Source of the DNA: a virus
DNA length: 48,832 bases
Direction: 5' to 3' (one strand)
Virus record (IMG/VR): IMGVR_UViG_3300029319_000089
Location: 1-48,832 of that record
This document shows positions 1 through 6,496 of the stretch, piece after piece. Each line of letters opens with the position of its first letter. Positions within the stretch are counted from its first letter, which is position 1. The translations under genes were made by a program, and so were the position numbers. The notes beneath the pieces were generated by a model that did no database searches, had not been told where the DNA came from, and saw only the letters and a list, made by a program, of their open reading frames with translations.

Positions 1-2
1 AA

Positions 3-74
3 GGGACTTTTTGGTCCGTTGTCGATGATTCTAACTCGGATATAAGTTGGACCGAGGTCCATAAAGCCGCATAA
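3..74 (+). CDS. 3' end of an upstream virion/tail gene (partial)
   Basis: The third frame is open from the left edge and stops with TAA at 72-74, giving 23 residues that include FWSVVDDSNSDISWTEV. The two spaced W-x-x-V units look like the C-terminus of a phage appendage or fibre protein. The other two plus-strand frames stop within the first 45 bases. The downstream neighbours on the same strand are tail genes, so this is probably the end of a tail gene whose body lies outside the window. Confidence 0.45.
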   Translation, partial: GTFWSVVDDSNSDISWTEVHKAA

Positions 75-124
75 AAGTTTTGACAAACTTTAAAATAATT
101 ACTAAAACTTTATTAGGAGATTAA

Positions 125-853
125 ATGAGTTCAACTTATTCAACAGGCTTACGAATAGAGCTACAAACCACAGGAGAAAATTCAGGTACTTGGGGTACTA
201 TTACAAATAATAACTTCTCTCAGGTTTTTGAATATGCAATTGCGGGTGTCTATTCAAAAGCAATTACTACTGGAACTTCAACAACGCTAACAAACAATGA
301 TGGTCCTCAATCACAAGCAAACAACGAAGCAAGACAAAATCAATTAATTTTTACAGGAACAGTTTCTACAACGCATACAGTACAATTTCCAGCAACTCAA
401 AAAACTTACGGAATTTATAACAACATTTCTGGTGGCGCTGATATATCTGCTAGATTAGGTGCTACAGGAAACACCGTTACAATTACAAATGGTAAATACA
501 GATTAGTATCTACGGATGGTACAAACTGGTATGACATATTTACTTTAGCTGGTTTAGGTGAGTCTTGGATTGAGAAATCAGGAAACTACACAGCCTCTGA
601 TGGTGATAACATTTTTGTTGATACATCTGGCGGCGCAGTCACCATAACTTTACCTGCTTCTCCTTCAATTGGAAACCAAGTAAAAATAATTGACTCACAT
701 GGCACAGCAGCTACCAACAACATTACTGTTGGAAGAAACAGTGAAAAGATTCAAGGGACTGCAGCAGATTTAACAATTTCAACTAACCGAGCTGGCATAT
801 CGTTGGTGTACTATGACAGTGACAACGGTTGGTTATTAAAGTATAACGATTAA
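125..853 (+). CDS. putative tail/appendage structural protein
   Basis: This 242-residue protein is rich in Thr, Ser, Asn and Gly with alternating beta-type patterns and no catalytic motif. The N-terminus (STYSTGLRIELQTTGENSGTWG) and the central TNGKYRLVSTDGTNWYDI segment are of the kind seen in fibre or baseplate-type proteins of marine phages. The ATG follows TTAGGAGATTAA, a good ribosome binding site. It sits directly upstream of a tail-collar gene, with two bases between them, which supports a role in the tail. No specific function is recognised. Confidence 0.8.
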   Translation: MSSTYSTGLRIELQTTGENSGTWGTITNNNFSQVFEYAIAGVYSKAITTGTSTTLTNNDGPQSQANNEARQNQLIFTGTVSTTHTVQFPATQKTYGIYNNISGGADISARLGATGNTVTITNGKYRLVSTDGTNWYDIFTLAGLGESWIEKSGNYTASDGDNIFVDTSGGAVTITLPASPSIGNQVKIIDSHGTAATNNITVGRNSEKIQGTAADLTISTNRAGISLVYYDSDNGWLLKYND

Positions 854-855
854 TT

Positions 856-1515
856 ATGGCTAACTTACAAGATATAGTAAACAGAAGTGAAGTAGGCGCA
901 ATTAAGCCTTGGACTAAAACTACAGCTCCAGACGGTTATTTATTATGTGATGGGTCGGCTGTATCAAGAACTACCTACGCTGATTTATTTGCGGTAATTT
1001 CTACAACGTATGGATCTGGCGATGGTTCTACAACGTTTAACGTTCCTCAGTTACAAGGTAAAATGCCACAAGGTTATGATGGCAATACTTATAACTTAGC
1101 AGGTACTGGCGGTGCAAATACCGTTACCGTTGCAGTGACAAACAACCAAGCGGCTACAAATACTACAAACCAATCAGTAACTATAACAGGAGATATTTCT
1201 AATACTTCTTTAACACAGGCTCAAATGCCTAGCCATTTACACTGCGCTGTAACTGGTTTTAATTCTGATCCATCTGGACCATTTAGGACCATCTCTATGA
1301 ACCCTCCTAATAACACAAGATGTAATGGGAATGTTAATTGTATAGGGTTTAACCCACTGTCGCCATGTGGTTCTGGAACTGGTCACAATCACTCTCATAC
1401 TTTATCTGGAACGTTGACAGGAAATATTACAACCAGTTTAACAGGGAATGTTACTGCTGCGGGTACAAATTCATTTTCACCTTTTGTGGTGGTAAACTAT
1501 ATTATAAAACATTAG
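856..1515 (+). CDS. phage tail-collar domain protein
   Basis: This 219-residue protein carries a clear tail-collar domain at its start. GAIKPWTKTTAPDGYLLCDG (residues 14-33) is followed by a Y-x-x-L segment, then YGSGDGSTTFNVPQLQGKMP. This is the signature of collar/fibre-tip proteins. The central part, about residues 125-180, is Cys-, Asn- and Pro-rich and ends in a HNHSHTLSG stretch, a His-rich turn common at fibre tips. The C-terminus FSPFVVVNYIIKH is the usual closing strand of the family. It probably forms part of the distal tail that touches the host surface. Confidence 0.88.
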   Translation: MANLQDIVNRSEVGAIKPWTKTTAPDGYLLCDGSAVSRTTYADLFAVISTTYGSGDGSTTFNVPQLQGKMPQGYDGNTYNLAGTGGANTVTVAVTNNQAATNTTNQSVTITGDISNTSLTQAQMPSHLHCAVTGFNSDPSGPFRTISMNPPNNTRCNGNVNCIGFNPLSPCGSGTGHNHSHTLSGTLTGNITTSLTGNVTAAGTNSFSPFVVVNYIIKH

Positions 1516-1524
1516 GAGATATTA

Positions 1525-1911
1525 ATGGCAACACAAATTATAATTTTACCAGGTGATAGCATCGTAATTGATCAACAGGATATAATTGAGTGGGCAGATA
1601 GAGGAAATGCAATGCCTGCAATCCCTGACACTGTTCATTGCGTATTATGGAATAATCTTTCAGGACAAAATGAAATTCAAAGTAAAAATGCATCTACAGG
1701 TATGATGACTGGCAATACTAATCTAAATGCTACAAGTGATGCGGTGGGATCAACAACAATTGCTGCTTTATTAACATGGGCAGACACAAGAATGTCACAA
1801 ATACATCAAGCACGATCTTCTTATGATACGGCTGTTGCTGATGATGAAGCCAATGGCACAAGCAACGCTGCTGGTAAAACGTGGAGAGATTACGATCCTA
1901 ATTATTCATAA
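1525..1911 (+). CDS. hypothetical protein of the tail region
   Basis: This 128-residue acidic protein starts at an ATG preceded by TTAGGAGATATTA. It begins with a hydrophobic beta segment (TQIIILPGDSIVIDQQDI). It continues with a Trp-containing segment, VHCVLWNNLSG, and ends in a helical stretch and TWRDYDPNYS. Its place after the collar gene suggests a small tail accessory or fibre-assembly protein, but no family is recognised. Its last 14 bases overlap the end of the convergent oxygenase gene. Confidence 0.75.
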   Translation: MATQIIILPGDSIVIDQQDIIEWADRGNAMPAIPDTVHCVLWNNLSGQNEIQSKNASTGMMTGNTNLNATSDAVGSTTIAALLTWADTRMSQIHQARSSYDTAVADDEANGTSNAAGKTWRDYDPNYS

Positions 1912-2485
1912 TTTTTAATTCTAAAGATCTATTTGAATTAATTTTTTCTTGAGTTAATTCTTCTTCTAAATCCTTATAAGGACCATTTAAATTAACATAG
2001 TGAATGAAAAGCTGATGATGCCAATATTCTTTTGATTGATTAAAAAAAGGTCTCCAATGAGGTATTTCACACCCTTTATATATAACACCGTCTCCTAATT
2101 CAATTATGATTGGAATATCCTCCATACACAAAGGCCATTTATAATCTTTATCTTTATAAAAATATTTTAGAGTTATGGATGCACTTATTTCACATGCCGC
2201 TCTATCTTTATGTTTTTTAAGTTCAGAACCACCAAAATAAAACCTATTATAAGAGTATATTGGTTTTAATTTTAAATTTGTTTCTTTCTCCATAATGGGA
2301 AGTAAATAATGAATAACATGTCTATAAACGTCGGTATGTCTTGAATGATCACCAGAGGAAAAAGAAATTGGTTGATTATTATTCAACTTCCTATCTTTAA
2401 AATTTTTCAAGCTAAAAGAAGTTAAAAATTCTACCATGTCAGGTGAAAGCATATTTTTAACGTACTTATATTTTAACGTATCCAT
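1898..2485 (-). CDS. 2-oxoglutarate/Fe(II)-dependent oxygenase (1 of 8)
   Basis: This 195-residue protein has a double-stranded beta-helix pattern. A proximal His-x-Asp pair lies at H92 and D94 in the segment KKHKDRAACEISASITL. It is followed by IIIELGDGVIYKG and a distal His at H143 in CEIPHWRPFF. Family enzymes use Fe(II), O2 and 2-oxoglutarate to hydroxylate protein, nucleic acid or small-molecule substrates; the substrate here cannot be read from sequence. The basic residue that binds 2-oxoglutarate is less obvious, with K152 a candidate. It overlaps the upstream oxygenase by 13 bases, so the two are probably translated together. Confidence 0.85.
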   Translation of the reverse strand: MDTLKYKYVKNMLSPDMVEFLTSFSLKNFKDRKLNNNQPISFSSGDHSRHTDVYRHVIHYLLPIMEKETNLKLKPIYSYNRFYFGGSELKKHKDRAACEISASITLKYFYKDKDYKWPLCMEDIPIIIELGDGVIYKGCEIPHWRPFFNQSKEYWHHQLFIHYVNLNGPYKDLEEELTQEKINSNRSLELKIMNN

Positions 2486-3027
2486 GTTACTATTGAATGT
2501 CTGTCACCATTACTTACAGGAAGGACTGCATGAGGAAAACAAAAATTACTTGGAAAAACTATAGCTGATCCCTTTTTCTTAGGAATTATAAAAGTATCAT
2601 TTCCTTCAAAAAATTGAAAATTTCCTCCTTCATAATCATCATTTAACAACAAAGAAATACTTAAAACTCTTGGGGCAAGATCAAAATGATCTACGTGTGT
2701 TTTATATTCACCCTTATCTTTACCATAATAAATTAAATATTCATAACCTGTATCTTCTGTCAATAAACCAGTATGAAAATATTTGAATTCTTGACTATAC
2801 TTATTAATAATATTTCCAACGACTTTAAAAACTTTTTCATCAAACTTTTTATTTATATGTTGAGTCGAACAGTTTCTAATACTTTTCTCCATCACACCTT
2901 CTCCAACATATGCAGGTTCTGTTTTTAAATTTTTTGAATCTTCAATAAGATCGTCACACAATTGTTCATCCAACATATTTTCGTAATGTTTTATAAATTT
3001 TTTTATTTCCACGATTTTTTTACCCAA
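2473..3027 (-). CDS. 2-oxoglutarate/Fe(II)-dependent oxygenase, prolyl-4-hydroxylase-like (2 of 8)
   Basis: This 184-residue protein is the clearest prolyl-hydroxylase-type member in the window. H111-x-D113 lies in KTHVDHFDLAPRVLSISLLL. It is followed by YEGGNFQFFEG, the turn FIIPKKKGSAIVFPS, the distal H166 in FPHAVLPV and Arg176 exactly ten residues later in GDRHSIVTW. That is the complete HxD...H...R set for Fe(II) and 2-oxoglutarate. The protein ends immediately after the last core strand. It overlaps both neighbouring genes (13 and 25 bases) in a four-gene minus-strand run. Confidence 0.92.
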   Translation of the reverse strand: MGKKIVEIKKFIKHYENMLDEQLCDDLIEDSKNLKTEPAYVGEGVMEKSIRNCSTQHINKKFDEKVFKVVGNIINKYSQEFKYFHTGLLTEDTGYEYLIYYGKDKGEYKTHVDHFDLAPRVLSISLLLNDDYEGGNFQFFEGNDTFIIPKKKGSAIVFPSNFCFPHAVLPVSNGDRHSIVTWIR

Positions 3028-3689
3028 AATATTTTTTTATACCTGTTCATCCATTCATTATGTATAATATCCATTATTTTTTTATGTGCTTTTTCAAAAT
3101 AAAAACCTGACCATTTTTTCCATGGTTCACGTTTAAATGGAATAACTTGAACCATAGGTTCACCTTTTTTAATTAAAAATTGTTTATCTTTTTTACGTAA
3201 AATAAAAGGAAAATTAATAACATTTATATAAGTATCTGTGTCAACAACTCCTGATATAATATCAAATCTTTCTTCTATTCTATTCATTGGTTTAATAAAT
3301 AAACAACTATAACCAGGAGGTGTTTTTATTAACCATTTGCTTATAAATTTTCCTGCGTTCTCCCCTGCTACTTTTTTCCATTGTTCAGGTAATTGCCATT
3401 GACCGTGAGAACCAACTTCATCAGGCGCCTTGTTTGCTGGCGTAATAGCAAAATCATTTTCAACAGGATCAACAACATAATCTTGATCAAAAGGAATAAT
3501 GTACCCCATCGTTAAAGAATCTAAAAAGGGTATGCATTGTTTTATAGTGGCTTTGTGTAGATCACCTCCAATAAATCTTTCTAATTTTTTATACTCTTCA
3601 GGTACAAATCGTGATGCTGGTTTTGGATGAGGCCATATATCAACCATAGCTTTATCAGTGGCACAAAAAGTAATTTTTTTTTCAAACAT
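3003..3689 (-). CDS. DUF6065-like conserved marine-phage protein
   Basis: This 228-residue protein has no catalytic motif that I can assign. The opening FEKKITFCATDKAMVDIWP, followed by PKPASRFVPEEYKKL, resembles a conserved family of unknown function (DUF6065 as I recall it) found in cyanophages and other marine phages. Other conserved-looking parts are GYIIPFDQDY, PPGYSCLFIKPMNR and a late strand GEPMVQVIPFKRE. It lies between two oxygenase genes and overlaps both (8 and 25 bases), so it is probably made with them. The family name is from memory. Confidence 0.8.
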   Translation of the reverse strand: MFEKKITFCATDKAMVDIWPHPKPASRFVPEEYKKLERFIGGDLHKATIKQCIPFLDSLTMGYIIPFDQDYVVDPVENDFAITPANKAPDEVGSHGQWQLPEQWKKVAGENAGKFISKWLIKTPPGYSCLFIKPMNRIEERFDIISGVVDTDTYINVINFPFILRKKDKQFLIKKGEPMVQVIPFKREPWKKWSGFYFEKAHKKIMDIIHNEWMNRYKKIFWVKKSWK

Positions 3690-4293
3690 TATTTATAAAA
3701 TTAAAAGACATTGACCTTCTAACTTCTCCTTTTATTTTTGTTTTAAAAGGCATAACACAGTGTTGATGTTTTGCTTCAAATACATAAAAATGCCCTAATT
3801 TTGGTTCCATCCAAGTCACGCTCGTTCCATCTGTAGAAGAAAAACCTAATTGCCCATCTTTAAATTTATGTGGGTCTTTGGCATCGTTTACAAATTCAGG
3901 TATTTTTAAAAACAAAACAGTAGACCATCCTGTTTGATCATGATGAGTGTGCGGTGGATTATATTCTCCTTCTTTCATATCGTTTACCCAACAATTTAAA
4001 ATATGTAATTTTTTTTCTTCTTGAAAAATTCCAAGTTTTTCTAAAGTATCAATATAGTCATTAATACATTCACCAATAGTTTTTGCCATTTTTGTTTCCC
4101 CTAATAAATTAGTAAACTCTAATTCAGAATCTAATCTTCCTGCTAATCTAGGTCCAAAAGAGTTTAAATTTTTTTTATTAATTTCATATGTAGAGTTAAA
4201 ATCTTCAATTTGATCTAAAGGAATATCATATCTTTTTACTATTCTTCCAAATAATGTTGTTTGTGCTTTCATTCTTTTTTCTACCCCTTTCAT
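3682..4293 (-). CDS. 2-oxoglutarate/Fe(II)-dependent oxygenase (3 of 8)
   Basis: This protein is 203 residues from the first ATG. The N-terminus TLFGRIVKRYDIPL matches the LF-x-T/P-type start of the putative 2OG-Fe(II) oxygenase family common in marine phages. The metal-site region is NPPHTHHDQTGWSTVLFLKIP, with H115 and H117 in place of HxD. The distal H178 in KHQHCVMPF and Arg192/193 before SMSFNF complete the set. A second ATG at 4272 has an AAGGGG sequence upstream, while the first ATG has none, so the real product may be 196 residues. It is the first gene of the minus-strand run ending at 1898. Confidence 0.85.
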   Translation of the reverse strand: MKGVEKRMKAQTTLFGRIVKRYDIPLDQIEDFNSTYEINKKNLNSFGPRLAGRLDSELEFTNLLGETKMAKTIGECINDYIDTLEKLGIFQEEKKLHILNCWVNDMKEGEYNPPHTHHDQTGWSTVLFLKIPEFVNDAKDPHKFKDGQLGFSSTDGTSVTWMEPKLGHFYVFEAKHQHCVMPFKTKIKGEVRRSMSFNFINNV

Positions 4294-4335
4294 AACATGA
4301 ATTTTCTGTCAAGAAAACAATTTTAAAAAGATTGC

Positions 4336-4364
4336 TTGATATATTCTGTACACATGTTTAAATT
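4336..4364 (+). promoter_or_regulatory. candidate sigma70-type promoter
   Basis: TTGATA at 4336-4341 (5/6 to the -35 consensus) is followed after 17 bases by TAAATT at 4359-4364 (4/6 to the -10). It lies in the divergent gap before the 78-residue gene, which has its own AAGGAGAT ribosome binding site. Confidence 0.35.
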
Positions 4365-4400
4365 AGATCTCACCCAAAAATTACAAATCAAGGAGATATT

Positions 4401-4637
4401 ATGGAAAATCAAGAAGTATTGAAGGCTATAGCTACCCTTGCTGATAAGGTGAGCAGATATCACGAACGTTTATTAGCAGTTGAAAGAGAAAAAGAAAAAT
4501 TAGAAAAAACATTATCGGAACATTTAAAAGGCTGTAGTTGTCACCCTATAATTGAGGGTAAACCATATACTCCAAATGAACAGGTAATGGTTACTGGTTT
4601 AGATGCTGATATAGAGTGTGAAGCTTGTAGTGCTTAG
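4401..4637 (+). CDS. small coiled-coil protein with C-terminal Cys pairs
   Basis: This 78-residue protein has a long charged helix at residues 5-42 (KVSRYHERLLAVEREKEKLE), followed by a GCSCH motif and a closing ECEAC motif. The four Cys and one His could bind a metal. The start has an excellent AAGGAGATATT ribosome binding site. It is the only plus-strand gene within the minus-strand oxygenase region and its stop overlaps the convergent gene by four bases. No function is recognised. Confidence 0.75.
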   Translation: MENQEVLKAIATLADKVSRYHERLLAVEREKEKLEKTLSEHLKGCSCHPIIEGKPYTPNEQVMVTGLDADIECEACSA

Positions 4638-5143
4638 CTGAAAAAATTACAAATTGAGTATCTAAAAGATCCGTTGCCTGCCCACTGCAAGGGTGAATGC
4701 CACACATCAGAAGAAAAAAATATAGCTCTATTCTGTTTAAAACCAATGTGCATGCTTAATTCTAAATGTTCTGAAGACGCCTTATGATAAAACCCTGTTC
4801 CATTATTTGCCGATTCTTCTCCATGCATATAAATCAAACATTGATGTGTTCTTTCACGACTCATATCAGTATGAGGTCTTGGTCTGTCTGAAACTCCAAC
4901 CATTGTATAAGCAGAGTAATCAAATTTTGATACTTTAAAATTAAATTTTTCTTTTATTATTTTTTTTATTTCTACTTGAACGTCACAGTCATTTGGCAAA
5001 GTATGTTCATGCCAATATGCTCCTTTATGTGCTTCTCTTTCCTTTTCATTGGGAGGATTATATTCAGCTTTAATCATGAGCTGTACAATTTCATTGTATA
5101 ACTCAGGTGGAAAAAAATTTTCTTGTATAAATACTTTTGACAC
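4634..5143 (-). CDS. 2-oxoglutarate/Fe(II)-dependent oxygenase, NNGTGF subfamily (4 of 8)
   Basis: This 169-residue protein begins with GTG at 5143, which overlaps the previous stop (TAGTG). H91-x-D93 lies in RPHTDMSRERTHQCLIYMHG. It is followed by NNGTGFYH (113-120), HIGFKQNRAIFF, the distal H149 in VWHSPLQWAG and Arg161 twelve residues later. The protein at 10822-11343 shares the NNGTGF and HIGF-x-x-NRA-x-FF motifs and the same H-to-R spacing, so the two are paralogues. The subfamily resembles DUF6445. The substrate is unknown. Confidence 0.88.
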   Translation of the reverse strand: MSKVFIQENFFPPELYNEIVQLMIKAEYNPPNEKEREAHKGAYWHEHTLPNDCDVQVEIKKIIKEKFNFKVSKFDYSAYTMVGVSDRPRPHTDMSRERTHQCLIYMHGEESANNGTGFYHKASSEHLELSMHIGFKQNRAIFFSSDVWHSPLQWAGNGSFRYSICNFFS

Positions 5144-5394
5144 TATTCAGGCGTTACACCTAACATGTCTGCTAATGACGGTGCAAAAACCTTTACATCT
5201 TTTCTTATTTTTTCAACAGTGGTTGATGTATTAGGATCATCTATATCAGCTTGCATAGCATCTTCCGATTCATACTCTTGACCTGTATCAATATTTGTAA
5301 TGGTGGTTTCCGTTTTTACTTTGTAGTGTGGAATTCTTCTTCCGTCTTCAGTAGTAATATGACCTAATAATTCAGCAGGTTCAACTATCGGCAT
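5143..5394 (-). CDS. hypothetical small acidic protein
   Basis: This 83-residue protein has a beta-type N-terminal half (VEPAELLGHITTEDGRRIP) and an acidic C-terminal half. It overlaps the oxygenase gene before it by 14 bases and shares its last base with the GTG start of the next one, so it belongs to the same coupled operon. No family is recognised. Short proteins of this kind sit next to oxygenase genes in cyanophages, but that is a recollection. Confidence 0.7.
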   Translation of the reverse strand: MPIVEPAELLGHITTEDGRRIPHYKVKTETTITNIDTGQEYESEDAMQADIDDPNTSTTVEKIRKDVKVFAPSLADMLGVTPE

Positions 5395-5890
5395 CTTCGT
5401 TTCTCCAATTTATGTTAAAACTGATGATAACTCTATCTTCATCAGAATTATTTATTTGTACTTCATGTTGTAACCAAGATGGAAAAAAAATCAAGGAATT
5501 CTCTTTAGGCTCCCATTGTACGCTGTGAGCAAGGTGTATAGTAGCGTTATCCTTTTTAGGGGGAGAAAGCACCTCTGCTTGCGGTTTAGGCTCTAGAAAC
5601 ACGATATTTCCGCTTTTAGGAGGTGTTTTTAAATACAGAACCCCTGATAAATAATTATATGGATGCGTATGTACATTATTTCTAGATTTTGGTGGATTAA
5701 TCATACCCCACATTCCTGTTATCTCAGGGACAAAATTATCTTTAATGTCCATGTGGTTAAAACAATCTTTAGCATATTTAAGAATATCACCTACCAAAGG
5801 CTTAAACTTTTTAATCTCGTATATTTCATCATGTGAATGCCAGCCACCAACATTGGACCGCGGCATACCTTTTTCGTCATTTTCTCTCAT
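5381..5890 (-). CDS. 2-oxoglutarate/Fe(II)-dependent oxygenase, 2OG-FeII_Oxy_5-like (5 of 8)
   Basis: This protein is 169 residues from the first ATG. It has RSNVGGWHSHDE near its start, then NNVHTHPYNYLSGVLYLKTP with H74 and H76, a long beta loop, and FFPSWLQHEV with distal H142 and Arg153 before VIISFNINW. This is the typical pattern of the phage 2OG-FeII_Oxy_5/TIGR02466-type family. The N-terminus is too short for the family. The same frame stays open upstream for 29 codons from 5977 and encodes LFITPVFSLELKGHEHL, the expected N-terminal strand, but with no ATG, GTG or TTG. A CTG or ATT start near 5977-5972 is likely. Confidence 0.88.
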   Translation of the reverse strand: MRENDEKGMPRSNVGGWHSHDEIYEIKKFKPLVGDILKYAKDCFNHMDIKDNFVPEITGMWGMINPPKSRNNVHTHPYNYLSGVLYLKTPPKSGNIVFLEPKPQAEVLSPPKKDNATIHLAHSVQWEPKENSLIFFPSWLQHEVQINNSDEDRVIISFNINWRNEDADS

Positions 5891-5973
5891 TTGATAAATG
5901 CTATCAACTAAGTGTTCGTGGCCTTTTAATTCTAATGAAAAGACGGGCGTGATAAATAAAGAATGAAGATTAA

Positions 5974-6336
5974 TCAGAGTTGTCCTTTTGTGATCTCCAT
6001 AAAACTAGCTATAACATGCACCTGATTGGCAGCGTTAGCTTGAACTTTCATAACATCACTTTCTTGTAAAACTAATGGTTGTTCTAATAATTCTGTTGTT
6101 GTGTTTGTAGCAATACTTTTTTGTTTAAATATTTCAAAAGTGGCTGAGGATCTTACCACCTCGACATCCAGCAGTGTTGTGTTACCTGAGTCATTACAAA
6201 CCAAAATAGATTTCACAACATTCGTTGTAGGTGGCACAGGGGGCGTTGCACCAGGATTTGCTGTTGGCACTGTAATCAAAGTTGTTAGGTCTGTCGTAGT
6301 GACATCTAACATTGCGCTTTTAAATGTATTAGCCAA
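5974..6336 (-). CDS. putative virion structural protein
   Basis: This 120-residue protein is read from a TTG at 6336. The codon is justified by GCAGGAGG eight bases upstream, and the protein then reads ANTFKSAMLDVTTTDL. The N-terminal half is Thr/Pro-rich and the rest is a beta pattern (SILVCNDSGNTTLLDVEVV, then VHVIASFMEITKG) typical of small capsid-tail or decoration proteins. It overlaps the upstream 55-residue gene by eight bases. The stop codon overlaps the probable non-canonical start of the next oxygenase. Confidence 0.78.
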   Translation of the reverse strand: MANTFKSAMLDVTTTDLTTLITVPTANPGATPPVPPTTNVVKSILVCNDSGNTTLLDVEVVRSSATFEIFKQKSIATNTTTELLEQPLVLQESDVMKVQANAANQVHVIASFMEITKGQL

Positions 6337-6496
6337 AGAAAAAAGCCTCCTGCTCTGATTCTGCTTTTATTTCACTTTGATAATTTGTATTTAACAAAAG
6401 AATTATTTGATCGAGCAAACTTACCATTTGGTCAAATTGACTGGCATCATATTCTGGTGTTGCGTTAGGTAATCGTGTAATTGTTATTTTTGACAT
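6329..6496 (-). CDS. small conserved hypothetical protein, 55 aa
   Basis: The ATG at 6496 overlaps the stop of the 614-residue gene as TAATG. The protein begins SKITITRLPNATPEYD. It continues with the hydrophobic helix MVSLLDQIILLLNTNYQ and an acidic tail ending EAFFFG. The gene carries the ribosome binding site of the next gene inside its own 3' end. Coupling on both sides and a clean open frame support a real gene. Similar short proteins accompany the stabilisation-type gene in marine podoviruses as I recall. The role is unknown. Confidence 0.72.
   Translation of the reverse strand: MSKITITRLPNATPEYDASQFDQMVSLLDQIILLLNTNYQSEIKAESEQEAFFFG

Noticed and set aside
4307-4312. Perfect TTGACA (-35) on the minus strand upstream of the oxygenase gene at 4293
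   Set aside because: No acceptable -10 box lies 15-19 bases downstream, where the sequence is AAAGGGG-like and close to the start codon.
6101-6358. Plus-strand frame of 85 codons
   Set aside because: It is antisense to the TTG-started virion gene and the 55-aa gene, has no ribosome binding site, and the opposite strand has coherent coupling.
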